From Poecilobothrus nobilitatus (lineage: Eukaryota; Arthropoda; Insecta; Diptera; Dolichopodidae), in NCBI GenBank assembly GCA_947095535.1, contig OX352774.1, forward strand, positions 74,524,416-74,588,415: a DNA stretch of 64,000 nucleotides, written 5' to 3'. Below, piece by piece: positions 12,493 through 26,084 of this stretch (position 1 is its first letter; the number at the start of each line of letters is the position of its first letter). Made by a program: the position numbers and the translations under genes. Under the pieces are notes generated by a model. It worked only from the letters and a program-made list of their open reading frames with translations. It searched no databases and was not told the DNA's origin.

Positions 12493-12890
12493 GCATCTAA
12501 CGCTACAAAAAAAATGGCAGCGCTCGATAAAATTTTCTACTGAACAATTTTTTTATCTAGCGCAAGGTAGCGCTACATCTATTTTGCAACAAGAAAATTT
12601 TACGCTAAATTATGTAGCGATTTTTTATTGACGTTTATGTCTTCACATTTAATGTCAAAAATTTTTGTTTACAAAATTTTGTGAGAATTTTTGGATTTCA
12701 AGCATTTTTTTAAAAAATTGATAAATTGAAAGATAATATGATTTAAAAAACAAAAATACGATTTAAATAAAATAAAAATATACGAAATGTCACACAAAAT
12801 TAAATGTCATTTAATTTTGCTGCAAATCGTTCAGTACAAAGATGCAGCGCTAAATCCTACACCGATGCAATTCAGTATAGCGCTAGATTC
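12493..12890. mobile_element. MITE with degenerate long inverted repeats and AGCGCT motifs
   Basis: ATCTAACGCTA at 12495-12505 faces ATCTAGCGCTA (complement of 12878-12888). Further inward, CTACTGAACAATTT on the left faces GTACTGAACGATTT on the right, and each arm contains an AGCGCT palindrome. The inverted arms are about 60-70 bp and imperfect. There is no open frame. The superfamily is uncertain because no clean target duplication was found. Confidence 0.5.
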
Positions 12891-15800
12891 TCCTGAGGGT
12901 GACCATTGATATAAAAGTTTCCAATATATACTATTTGCCTTTTAATATACAATATATACTATTTGAGAATGTTAAAAAAGAGTAACTAACACTTACCATT
13001 TTTTTAGTATTATTATACTCTTTTCACTTCAAATTAGTCCTTTTTCAAATAACATATGTATATACTATATACATATAACATACGTCTTTTTTCAAAATCA
13101 AATTTTAAATTTTTTAAAAAATAATGGTTAAAATATTTTTGGTTTTTAATTGTATTATAAAAATAAAAAATTTTTGAGTTTAGAAATTTTAGACTTTTGT
13201 GTCTTATTTAAAAATGCGTAAAAAAAAAAGATTTTGATTTTAAAGATTTGTACAAAATTGATTTTGGACGAAAAGACGAATAAAATTTGAGGAAGGACAA
13301 ATTTCAAATGAAAATAGTATACTTAAGTATAACAATCCCATTTTGTCGTTTTTTACTCTTAATAAATAAATTAATAATAATTATTTTTAATACATAATTA
13401 TAAAGTTAATAAAAAGAAAAATAGAAGGATATTCTTTTGTGCAAATGATATGTATCAAAATGATCTTCTATAATCTATACTATGTGTATCTTCTATACTT
13501 CACTATACATATTTATATTATTATAAATTAATTTCATTATAAAATCCAATTAAATTACATTTAAAAAAAAATAGGAATACAAAAAAATATATGTATGTAT
13601 ATGTGTAAACAAAATTTAATATGAATAATCATAAAAATAAAATTAAAATATGGAAATTGAATTTTTAGTACAATATTTTTATTTAAAACATACAATTCGA
13701 CATTTAGATAAAGTATGTACGTATATGTATGTACATATTAAAAAAAAAATTAAAACATAAGAAACAAAATTTTAACTAAATTAAATACCAGTTTCATTTT
13801 ATTATATATTTAACATATTTTGTATATAATAATAGTTGAATGAAAGCAACCAAGCTTTGACTCTTAATAAAAATTGAAAATTTCGAATTAATCTAAACTC
13901 ACTACTAGTTAATTTATTAAGTATACAAACTCTTGGTGCAATTATATTGTCAAAATGACATGTGTGCATTTCAAAATAACTTTGAATAATATTAACTAAA
14001 TCTTTAGTGTTAACATTCACACAAAATTCGAGTTTACCTTAACTTTGATGTCATTCATGATTTCTACCTACACTCGCAAAAACAACATAAAAGCTTAGAG
14101 TACTTAACCGCAATATTAAATGAATTCATTTTATTTAAGGGAAGAAAATTTTTTTATTTTATAGAAAAATTTATTTATTAGAGAATTTTTTTAAAAGTCT
14201 GAAATACCTCGGTAGTAAATCTTTTTCCAAGATTTATGTAGGTGAATTTTCTGACATGGGTCTGAGAAATTTTCAAAATTTCTTTCGTCAGAGTTGCATC
14301 ATCGTAGCATGAAATCTTGAAAAACTTAACACCAACTGAGGCCGAATAGGTTCTTCTACATTTTAGAAGTAAGTGTAAGCTACAAACCTAAAGTCTAGTG
14401 AATTCTAGTTTAGCTTTCATAAATAAAAAAAAAAAACTACAGAATTTAGTAAGTAAAATTTTAGGCTTTGTATATTGAACAAATGTTATTCTTATTTGTT
14501 ACTATTCTATGAAAAATGATACAGGTATATACATATATATGTATGTACATAGAAAATAAAAAAAAAAGGAAAATTATTGGCAAACAAAAGATAATTTAAT
14601 TGCATTGACATATCCCTATTCAGAATTTGTCATCATTTCATTGTTATCCAATCTGATACAAATTGACACAATATATAATTTTTTTCTCAACAGGTTACTC
14701 AACGGGTCAGATATGATTTAAAAAAAAATCTGAAAATTCTGAAATAAATTTATGTCTAATCATTTATTATTTATACATACATATATTAGTAATATAATTA
14801 ATGTAACGTTATAGTATTAAATTATTCCTAATAATATTAATGAAATGAAAACGAATTTAAATCTGATAGGAAATTTATTATTTGACCCAAATAAAGAAGT
14901 GAAACCACTAATAAAAATAAATAACCGTTATAAATTTAAAATAATATTTTATGTATAGTTATGCTTTTACGTTATTTTACTTTAAAACCTTAATACGGTA
15001 GCGAATTATCGATTTTTAATTTGCATTCACTCTAAACAGTCTAAACTATAAAAAAAAATCTAAAAAATCATGATAACAATTCAAAACTAAAAAAAAAAAA
15101 AAAATAGTTCAAAATTATAAAAACAAAAAAACAATTTTATCCAAAAATAGTGTACAATTTTTTTTTTTTATTTCTATTTCTTTTATTTTTTTTTTTTTTA
15201 ATCCTATTATAAAATTTTTAATCCAAAACAAAAAAAAAAAAAAAATAGCGAAATAAAAATCAAAACTAGAGTGAAATTTAGTATTGAAATTGAACCGCTT
15301 TTTGTTATAAATAAAAATAAAAACTTTTATTCCCTAATTTATTTTTAACATTAGATTAAAAAAAAAAAAAATTTTTTTTTAAATATGTTTAGTATGAATT
15401 TTATTTTTTTTTTTTGATTATGCTAAAAATTTTCATTTCCGAAATAAATCCGCCAATACGCCAATAATTTATTAAATATTTTAGATATTCCGTTCTACAT
15501 ATTAAAAATTCACATACATAAATGTATGTACATACATAGGTACATAATATCGATTTGTATATTTTCTTTTTGCTAAAATTTATACAGTGGAAGGGAAAAT
15601 TATCAATACATGAGTACCAATATGTTTTATTTAAATTGAATTACATACCAAAAAAGTTATATAATATTTACATTAATTTCGATAGAATGCCAACGGTGGC
15701 CGTAACATTATTTACTTATGCGATACCTTAAAAAACGTCTTAAAAAATTAAATGAAATAAAATTTCATTTTTCTGAAATTTTTCAAGTATTTTATTTTTA

Positions 15801-18800
15801 AATTTTCTGTAACATTATTAGATCACCCATTATAAGCTTTTTCGTTAGTCTTTAAAGTTATCTACATACATAGTTATGCTCATCCCAGCGCACAGAAAAT
15901 ATTTATTGATTCTATCTAAAATTTTTTATTTTGAAGTTTTAACTCACAGATACATGCATATATACATACTTATGTTCAATCTAATTCGTATTACCCTAAA
16001 AATATGTTGTGAATTTTTAACAAAAATAATTCTATTCTAAAACAAAATGACCCAATTCGAGTATACGTAAATTTCACAATAAAAAATCTTCGGGCGTTTC
16101 AATATATGTACATATGTATGTACATATTATATTAATTCTTTGATCTTTTGCTAAGTAGGTACGTACTGTATGTTAAATAGATACATATGTATGTATACTT
16201 AAGTATAATCATTTTTCGAACATTTCATAAATCGCACAAAAAAAAAAATATATAAACAAAGTTTTCTTTAAAACCACATTGAAAAATGGTACCAAAAAAA
16301 ACAAAAAAAAATATTTTTAACTGGGACATGCAGGAAATTTTTCATTTTATTTTTTTTTAAGTCATTTATAAAAAATTGTTTACCATATTGAAAATTATTA
16401 AAATTGAAAAGAATTGGCGAAAGGGAAATTATTTAGAGTTAAAAATCAAACAAATTCAAACAAATCCAAAATATAAAAAACAAAAATAATAGTCATATTA
16501 AAAAAAAATTGTTTCTTTTGTCACAGCATCGCCATAATCAACATCATCATCATCATTATCACAATCGCATGAGACATAATTTTTTTTTTATTTTTGTTTA
16601 ATTTTGCCTACCAAGTACCAAACCTACAATAGTACAAAAAAAATGCCAAAACAACGAAAAGCCATTTATTTATGCCAAAACAAAAAAAAAAAAAAATAAA
16701 TAAAACAAAACAAAAATGAATTAAAAAAAGTGAAAATTATTTTTTAAGATCACCAAATTTGACATTAGCCGTCATTTGTCTGTTAAAAACACAATACATA
16801 AAAAAAAAAAAGGAAAACGAAAGTCTGTTTATTTCAATTTATGTGTGGGCGAAGTTCACTGTGTTTCGTTCAATTTATTACTTTTTTTTTTCTTTGCTCT
16901 TATTTTATTTTTTTGCTTTTTTTTATTTACAGGAAATGATATTAAAATTGTGGCACTTTCAATTTTTTCTTATAATATTCATATTATGATGTTTTTGTTT
17001 ATTAGTTCTACTGTAAATAATAATGTTAATTTAAAGTTTAATACATAGCAATAAAATGGGGGGAAAAAAATTACAATAATAAACGATAGCACGATATAAA
17101 CGATAGAAAACAATAATAAACGATAGCAACTTTATAGCGGTGTGTTTTGTTTTATATTGTTTTAGATGGATTACAGTTAATATTAATGGAAAATAAAAAA
17201 AAAAAATCTAATAATTAAAATAACATTGTTTTTGTTTGCGGTTTTAATCTATTTGACTTTATGTTAAAGTTAATTAAACTTTACATTAAAATATGAATGA
17301 ATTAAGGCGAACTCACATTAAAGAACCAAAATAAATTGGTTTATAATAAGTACATAATATGTACATACATTTTATATTATTCATGTATTCGGTATTTCGG
17401 TATAATTACTTTGATAAATTGTTTAAGGTCTCTTTTTATTCTAATTTTGGAGCAGGTGTAATAATTAAAGATGCTGTATTTATAGTAATACGTAATATTA
17501 TTAAAGGCTCAAATAATTGATTTCATTGACATACATACATATGCTTTAATTAGAATATGACAACAAAAGAACAATTCAATCTTAAAAGTTTAATTTGAGA
17601 GTTGAGACAATATAGATCGTTACCTCTCAATAGATTGAGAGATATACATAGGTTAACCCGACCAATTCACAATCAGGAAGTTATACATAAATTACATGTT
17701 GTCCAATAATAATGATATTACAAAACGGAAATTGTTACAGGCAAAAAACTGATTAAAACGTAATTTTTTTGCACATACATATATATGTATGTACACAAAA
17801 AAATGCTATACAAGACGGAAAACTACTCAAAATGCAAACGAAAAAATTTTCAAACAAACTTTATCTGTAGAACTTAAAACGTCAAATTTTTGAACTGCTT
17901 AAAACGAAAATGAATGAACTTTATTGACAGTTTTTGTTGAAAAGAACCTGTGTAAAACAAAAAATACCCATTTTGACAATTGCCTTAAGTCAAAATATAC
18001 ATATTATAATTTTGGGGGTAACAAAAATTAATTTGAATTAAATAAAATTAAATTTTTTACTATTCGAGACCTAAAATTCTAAATACATACTTACATATAT
18101 GTATGTATGTATATAAGTATGTATCAATAAAAACAACTACTTATCTGTGTTTAAAGCAAAAACATCAGACTAGGGTAAAATAAAAAAAAATCTGACACTA
18201 AAAGAAAAATTTGCAATAGTCAAGGGTATTTAAGATTAACACCTATTTAAAACGGAAATTATCGCTGGTACCATGGAATTTCGTCATGGTTTTACTGTAG
18301 CATTTCTATATCTATATGCACATTGCACTTATGTATGTATAAGTACTTTATAGTATAAGTTTTATGTAGTATCAAAAAAGTGAATTTATACATACATATG
18401 TAAGTAGGTAATATTTAGTTATTTAAAGCATGTGGAAAGTAAATGATATAAAATGGTATCATAAGAGACATTTTATTTGGTATTTATCAGTTTTCTTTAT
18501 AGGTTAAGCCATTAATGGTTTGAATAATAAAAGGGTTTACATTTCTTATGAAAACAAACGCATACATATATACATACATATATATATAGACAAAAGATTA
18601 ACTTTTATTTTTCTTAACCTTAATAATATTTAGCTTAAAATAAAAAGATAGTTAAAATTTATAATTTTTCAGTTATTAAAGGTAATAAAATTTGTAATAA
18701 AATTTAAAATTAGATTTTTTTTTCATAAAAAACAAATAAATTTGTGACAATATTTTCGTTTTTTTGAATTACAAACATACATATGTACATACATATGTAT

Positions 18801-19126
18801 GTAATTACTGAAAAACTTTTCAAATGTCATTTAGTTTAAAAACCAACAAACAATAATTATTTTTTATTTACATATGTACATATATGTACATATGTAAGTA
18901 TCTATGTACATGTAATAGTAGTTTTCGTTTAATATAAAGACAATATAAAATTAAATGTGTAAGTCTTACATCAATGACAAATTCTGACAAATTCTGAATA
19001 TGTCAAATTTGAGAATATGACATTCAAGAAATTTTAAGCATTTTTTACTAACGCAGTTGAAAAAATAACTTTTATTGAATTTTTTTTTTGTTTTCTGTTG
19101 AGTACATAAGTGTTAATTATGATTTT
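12891..19126. other. Long AT-rich stretch without a recognisable gene
   Basis: Low-complexity DNA with many TACATATGTATGTA-type microsatellites (13580-13600, 13715-13740, 16105-16128, 18090-18115, 18773-18803, 18870-18912), an ATC-rich patch at 16540-16565, and three copies of AAACGATAG at 17081, 17098 and 17118. A strong 3' splice-site-like sequence, a pyrimidine tract ending TTTACAG, occurs at about 16880-16932 on the plus strand, but no credible exon follows it. Frames at 13802-14020 and 16759-17048 are not supported. Confidence 0.5.
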
Positions 19127-19450
19127 TATATACAGAGTGTCCATAGCTCATAGGTTTCATATAGGTTTCATATTCGTTTAAACTCATAGATTTAAACGAA
19201 CAAAAAAATATTCTACAAGGAGGGCTCTATATTTCCTCCTAATCGAGTTACAAATCTTTAAGGTTGTAAAGTGCGATTTGTCATTCAAAACAATATCAAA
19301 TACCTTTTGAACCGTTAGCTCTGCAAACAAGTTATATCGCTCATTTTAAAGCTCTAAATATAAGCGTTCTATTGATGACAATATGTATTCAAGTTATACA
19401 TTATATAAGTCAATATTTTTTTGTTCAAAGTTCATTATTTAAAAATCCGT
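19127..19450 (+). repeat. Possible repeat beginning TATACAGAGTGTCC
   Basis: TATACAGAGTGTCC occurs here at 19130 and inverted near 60455, at the edge of another repeat-like block. Many arthropod dispersed repeats have ACAGGGTGTCC-type ends, but no second end is found here, so the right limit is arbitrary. Confidence 0.3.
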
Positions 19451-21179
19451 TCCTTTAAGTATAAGCCCTTATTACATCAAAAAAGCTTGCATCCAGATTT
19501 TTAATTTGATACCTTTAAGTCGCATAAGAATAGAATTTAAGTCGCATACTTAAGTAATAGAAGTTCAAATATTATTAAATAAATTATATACAAATTCAAA
19601 GCAAAATTTATTAAAATCACAACAAAATTTATCAAATTTACTTCTTTAAAAATAATATCAAAAAATCTGTTTCTAAGTAGTTATGGTAATTTATTATAAA
19701 ACGCGGAAAATCAATTAATCTCATCTCCGACAGACCGAAGAGGTTATGTAACAAGAATTTCGCCAGAAACTTTTGTTTTTTGTAAGTTCACACAAAAGAT
19801 GAACGATAAATTTTGTTTTCTCTTTATAAGAACGTCCTAATTATTTCGCATATCTGCCGATCCTCTCGATGAAACTCCTTTTCTCGGTAAATTTGAAGAC
19901 ACTATTGATGACACTAGTTCATCAGCTATATATTTGTCTAAAAAGCCTGAGCACACAGATAAGATGTATATCAAAAATTTTATCCTGTTCATTTAAGACG
20001 TGAACCAGTTAAAGCATAATTGTTTTTCATCTTAAACAATATCTACATTTTATTTTACATCTTTTAAATAAAATTCACTTTTCCTTTTTTCAAGCTTTTG
20101 TCAAACAAAAAGAAAATCTAAAATAAAAAAAATATGTTACTATTTTAAAAATTTAAAACCAAAATTGATCTAATTAAGTTTATGTGTCCAGCCTAAAGGT
20201 AATAAAAAATAAAAAGTACTTTCTAAATAAAATAAAAACAAGACATAAAAATGAATTTAATTCGCAATTGTTCAGAAAAAGTATCATATTACATAATTAT
20301 CGAAAACAAAAAATGAGTATCCATTATTAATATAATAATTATAACGATGAGGGCGACGGTAATCAAAGAGACTGATCTGAACTGTTAATCACAATACAAA
20401 AAAAAAAAAAAAAAATCGAAAGTTTAAAGAAAAAAATATTAAATGAAATGATTTTTCCAGGCGTGCTGCGGGTTAACATTTCATAATTATTGGTACATAT
20501 GATACCGGATACGGAAATATTATAATAAATGATTTTTATCAGTAATTGAAACTGATTAAAATCTATGTAATTTGATAATTTTTTTTTTTTTTCTTGTAGC
20601 TTATTAGGAGAAGTTCTGTTGAGTCTTTTTGTTTTTTTTTTTGTGGAGTTTTTAATTTTAATTTTTAAATGGAGTAAAAGCTTTGTTTATTGCTGTAACA
20701 AAGATTTTCAAAATACATAATTTTAATGGCATATTATGACCACAAATAAAAATAAAATAAATTACAATTATCAATATTTCCTGTGGCAAATTTGTATTGT
20801 ATTGTATAATATATATAGTATGTAACAGCAGAAACTAAATATTTCTCGAAAGATTAAATTACATATTTTTTTATTTTTGATTTTTTAATTATAAAATAAT
20901 AATTTTTAAGTCAATGGCTTGTTCATTATTTGTAATGAAATCTCAATAAAACTTACAATATCTATATCAAAATTTCCGATTCTAATATTTGATAATTACA
21001 TAAATGCACTTTCTGATGATTTTTGGAAATAGTGAATATGATTAAACCATATTTTTTCTTCATTTAGAACAAGGAAAAATTACAAACGGGTTCAAAATAA
21101 TCAAATATTATGTCAATGCGTACAGTATACTTGGCGACTTTTATTTATCATTTGAACATTTGATAAGTATGGATATTTC
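19451..21179. other. AT-rich stretch with one coding-like frame
   Basis: Mostly low-complexity DNA. A 51-codon frame at 19841-19996 has unusually protein-like composition and is discussed in the findings. No splice sites or start codon make it a gene. Confidence 0.4.
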
Positions 21180-21700
21180 ACAAAAATAACATTTAACAAA
21201 AAGACATTTAACAAAATGGACACTTAAAAAATTATTTTTTCAGGCGTGCTACAGTATAAATCGATATAAATAAAAGCTGTCAAATGTCCAAATATTTAAA
21301 AGAATTAAAATTGATAACAATTATTTCTACAATTTTTTTTTTTATTATTTTCACAAATTTATTTCAAACTAAATTTTTTTTCAAAAATAAACTTCACATT
21401 TTCGATAGTAGTTATTTTGACACAGATTCATGCAAATAATGGAAGAGAAAATGAAATTCTAGAGTTTAAAATTAAATTGTTGATTGTTAAAACCTGAGAA
21501 ATAGCCATTTATGAAAGTTGTTAAACGTCCAAATTCACAAGTATTCAAGTTGTCAAGTCCCCAGTTGTTAAAGTTGTTAAATGTCCTATTGCTAATTCTC
21601 CATTTTGCTAAATCTCTTTTTGTAAAATCTCTCTATTGTGAAGTATTCACTAATCAAATGTCCAGTTGTCAAATGAAAGTTAACAACTGGCCGGTTCACT
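21180..21700. repeat. Inverted minisatellite arrays (foldback-like), unit ~16 bp
   Basis: The left array at 21187-21232 has three copies of ACATTTAACAAAA. On the right, 21515-21690 carries inverted copies and variants such as GTTGTTAAATGTCC and CCATTTTGCTAAATCTC. A non-repetitive AT-rich middle separates them. An open frame at 21511-21702 is a translation of the repeat and is not a gene. Class assignment is uncertain. Confidence 0.45.
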
Positions 21701-23240
21701 AATTATATATCTACTGCATTTTGACAATATTTTTTTTTTGTATTTATGCAGCTTGACTATAATTGAGTCGGTAATTTTTTGAGTTAGCAGGTTAGAAGGA
21801 GTTTTAAGGATGTTAAAACAATCAATTTATTAAATGCATCTGGAAATGTCCAGAAACTATTACTCATTTTTATGAATTGCATTATTTATTTGAACGTGAA
21901 CTGACCAGGTTTGGAACTTAGGATATCTTTCGCTAATATATAAAGCTAGCGATATATTTCTTATAATGTTCTATATTTAAAGTCTGTCACGAATTGATAT
22001 TGACAGAAACCATTTAATATTGTTTAACTCTTCGTTTCTGCAGTCTACGAATTGATATAGTAAATCTATAATATTGATACTTGAGGTGTATACTTTTCAT
22101 TTTATGATAACACCTGCATAAAATCTAAAGTCTGTTCTATCCTACTTTCAAGATTTATAAGAGGTTTTCCTTTATAAGAAGTCTTTCATCCTCAAGATCG
22201 CTGTACAAAGTATTTTGGCTATCTGGCTGTAGTATTCCTCCTTTGTACTTAAATTGATTTTTATTTATTTTATTTGCATCAGAATTAAAATTTAAATTAA
22301 CAGAACAGAATTAAATTTGAGGAAGTTAATTAACTGCAATAAATGACCAAAAATATTACACAAAAGCATTATAAGTACATATACATTTAATTAAAAAAAA
22401 AAACAGATTTTAACTTGCTAAAAATTATCCAACATAGTTAAGATTCAGATATGATAATTTTATTTTTACTTTTCATATAGTTGGTTTAAATAAATCTTCT
22501 TTTCCCTCTAATACCCTATTCGTAGTGACGCTCTAAATTAATAATGAACTGTATTTTTTTTTTAACTTTAATTTTCCAAATCATAATTTACCATTTTATT
22601 AAATTAAAAAAAAAAAAACTGGATTTCCATATGAAAATTATAATAACACACTCTCTATTTTGCAAATGTCATCCAATTGCATGTTAACCCTGCACTTTTT
22701 TTTATTTACAATACATACAATGTTAATATTATACTGACCTCTGACGGTCAATTTTATAATATATTTAAAACCAAAATCGATAAAACTGTGTTATGGTAAT
22801 CAAGTTTTAATGAAGACAATAACTTATCGATAATTATTACATCCATATACATAAAAACTTCAACAAACACGCACGTAATTAGACACGCATTATTGTTTCT
22901 AATAGAAAATTGCAAAAAATATAAAAACAACAAGATATAAAATGGTGTCACCGATGTATGGGTTGCGATGTAAACTAATTAAAATGTAGAAAAGAAAAAT
23001 AAAAAATATCATCTTACACTAAAAGGTGAATACATGTGGGAGTTAAAAAATAAAAATAAAAAAAAAAAAATATAAGTTAATACCAAATAGGGAAAATATT
23101 TATTTGATTTTATTATACAAATTTATTTCGGTTTTTTATGTTTTGGGAATTCCCGGTAAATTTTATTTACCGTAAACGTATAGATTAACTTTTGAATTTC
23201 AACAAACTAATTCACTAATATTTAAATAAGATTTTTTTTA
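21701..23240. other. AT-rich spacer, no gene seen
   Basis: No exon, RNA gene or bounded element is recognised. A short frame on the minus strand at 22754-22951 has no supporting feature. Confidence 0.5.
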
Positions 23241-23444
23241 GGCCTCGGTGGCCTAGTGGGTAAGACTAAGAGCGTATAAAATACACTGTAAACACCGAGG
23301 AAGTGTGGATTCGAGTCCCTCACACGTGGTAAGAGTTATTCCCCAAGAGATATTTACAGCCACGGCTGATAAGGAAAGGCTGTTTAATTTGCTGTTCACA
23401 TTAATGTGGCAGAGAAATGCACAAAAAAAAAAAAAAAAAAAAAA
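23241..23444 (+). mobile_element. tRNA-derived SINE, family 1, copy 1
   Basis: The element starts GGCCTCGGTGGCCTAGTGGG, with the A box TGGCCTAGTGGG near 23249. The B box GGATTCGAGTCCC lies at 23307-23319, correctly spaced for an internal RNA polymerase III promoter. A family-specific body of about 100 bp follows (GAAAGGCTGT, GTGGCAGAGAAATGC) and ends in an A22 tail at 23423-23444. The flanks carry AGATTTTTT at 23229-23237 and 23446-23454, a likely target-site duplication. It has the best flanking repeat of the five copies. A minus-strand frame across it is a shadow. Confidence 0.88.
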
Positions 23445-23454
23445 CAGATTTTTT

Positions 23455-24331
23455 GGAGGGTAAATAGAAATCATTAACCCAATGTTTTTATTAAATATGT
23501 ATTTTTCACTAAACACTATATTGACTTTCTAACCAAAAATCACTCGGGAACGTTTGGATATTACATAAATGTTGAACATTTCAGAGAACACGAAAACTTT
23601 TTAAATGAATAAATGTCAAGGTTTATTATTTTGTTTACGATTTATCAATGGCTAAATTTATTAACTCTGTGTCAAATAAATAAAGCTTTAACTGCTTCAT
23701 GAAAATTAACATAGTACGAGCTCATATTTTTCATAGTCGTTGAAATTAAAATTGTTTATAACATAACGGTAAATTAAGGCACCGTATGGTACAAGTATAA
23801 TTTAATATATATATATATGTATATTTGTAAACCTCATAAAAGCAGCTATCGTTTGGCGTTTTCAGATTGAATATATACTTTATACAACTTGTATTATAAC
23901 AATTTAAGTATAGAGCTTTTTCGAACTTTAGAGGGCTTTAGCACCACGATGGGTGGGACGACAGAAAAAAATTGTTCCATAAAATTAATTTTTTTAGGAT
24001 ATCTATTCGCGTTTAAAATTGCATGGCTCTACTTCAAACAATGTAGAACTTCTGAAAGATTTGTATGAAAATTTTCGAGATCAAAAAGTTAATTGTTAAT
24101 AATATTATAAGCAAAGAGGTAGACTATGAACACAATCACCGGTTCATACGGGTATTTAAGAGTTGATAACGGCAACGCTATTCTGACTAGTTTTTATTAT
24201 TATTTTGAGTTATAAATTTTCATAATCATTTTTTTAATCGTTTAATTAATTTATAAATTTATAACATCGAGTTTGATCAGTACAAATATAACTTTTCAAT
24301 TTTTGACGTTAAACAATTAACAGTTTAAGGT
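23455..24331. other. AT-rich spacer carrying one R3 copy
   Basis: Apart from the R3 fragment at 23840-23945 and a TA run at 23804-23825, nothing is recognised. Confidence 0.45.
23840..23945 (-). repeat. Dispersed repeat R3, copy B (partial)
   Basis: The complement reads AAGTTCGAAAAAGCTC, then TTAAATTGTTATAA.AC, then AACGCCAAACGATAGCTG. This is the same order as copy A at 7450-7532. Only this end of the repeat is present. Confidence 0.6.
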
Positions 24332-24530
24332 TAGTACGTTGCGCATCCTTTATGTGAATATCTATACATAATGAAAATCAAAATAAATTTAAAATGTAAA
24401 AAATGTATGAACAAAATAAAAAGAAAATCATTAAGAAAATTCACAAGGAAAATTAAATCTCCATTAAAACAGTGACATCTATTGTTTTATTTCTGAAACT
24501 CAATTTAAATTTCGTTAACGCAGCGTACTA
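24332..24530. mobile_element. Possible short MITE (weak TIRs)
   Basis: TAGTACGTTGCG at 24332-24343 faces CGCAGCGTACTA at 24519-24530, a 12-bp inverted pair with one mismatch, about 200 bp apart. There is no coding capacity. No convincing target duplication was found, so this remains a candidate only. Confidence 0.35.
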
Positions 24531-26049
24531 TACTTTGGACTAGCAATGACAATATTATTTTGAAACCATTTCATGATGAATTTTTTTTATGAAAATAATG
24601 GGATACGATTATTTATTTATTTTCATATATTCTAGGGTATTATGCTTTAAAGCAATTTAACAGAATAGTTAAACTTCAATAGAACTAATATAACAGAATT
24701 AATATAATAACAGACCTTCTCTCAAGGTATCAAGTCAAATAACGTCCATTATGGAAAGGTGTTATGAATGTTATTTTTTAAATATCCTTTTTCTTATTTT
24801 CCATTTTTTCTGTCCTTTTATTTGTTAAAATTAAGAAACGTTAAAATTAAAGTTAAAATTAAATAAAAAAAAAACAACTTTGTACAATGTACAAATGGAC
24901 ATTGTATCGATTTTATAAATTGCATACATAGTAGGCTGATATAAGATAAATTTTTAACATTTAATATGAACGAAATTAGATTTTAAATTTGGTTAAAAAA
25001 AAAAGTTCAGAATTAGAAAAAAAAATTTGAAAAATTTAACAAGGATATAATTATTCACAGTATTCATTTTAGCATAAGTATAGCTTTGATATCATAATTC
25101 ATAACCCTATATAAAAAAAAAAAAAAAAAACATTAATATTTTTATTAACCCTTTAGTTTTAAATTACACACATTGACATTATAAATCAAATGAATTTTAA
25201 AAATATGCCTGCATACAATAACAAAATATGTAGGTAATAATCTTTGAACTGATTTCCATAATATAATATGACACCATATTTTAGTCAATGTCTAACCAAC
25301 CGCAATTTAACAATCATTTTTATTCATCTATTTACATATACATATGTATGTATGTATTACATTTGCATATAATATATAATATTTACATGTACTATTTACT
25401 AATAATTTATGTATTATTTTGTTCTTGAATATTGAATTGAATTAGTAGAGTATCATAAGAAAGATGAAACGATAATTTTTTTTTTTTTTATGATGTTAAG
25501 TTAATCTAAAAAAAAAAACAAAAAAATTCATGTTGTTAAATAATGACCGTGAAAAATAAAACTAACATATACATAAATACATGTTTACATACATGACACA
25601 TGTGTAATCAGCACTCAATTTCAACATGGTAATTTTATAGTATGTACCTATACCTACATACATAGTTATAAATGAAATATAATTACTTAAAAAATGAAAA
25701 AAAAAAAAAAAATAAATAAATAATAATAAAAGTTGATTTATATAAGAATTAAATTATTAAAAATTGTTTTTTATTTTTTATTTTAACAATCGTTGATTTA
25801 ATAGATTGGATAAATGATGGTTAAGACTTGTGATAACAATATTGTTTACGATATTTTAACCTCTATTGTGTTTGTTGTTTTTGTTTTAATAATATGAGTG
25901 TTTATGTTGAAATTATGTAAAATACAAAAAAAAAAAAACAAAAAAGAATATAAAAAAAAATATGAGTGAATAAAACTGGTTTATGTTGATGTAATAAAAA
26001 GAAGATCAATAACTTATAGCTCTATTTATATATCTTGAAGTAAATATAT

Positions 26050-26084
<35 letters not shown>

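Noticed and set aside
16759..17048. Possible exon after a strong 3' splice-site-like sequence (TTTACAG at about 16932)
   Set aside because: The following frame is short and low-complexity, and no donor or coding signal follows. T-rich tracts ending in AG are common by chance here.
23308..23320. Possible tRNA gene at the B box
   Set aside because: The A and B boxes belong to a SINE: there is no closed acceptor stem and the same body and A tail recur at four other loci.
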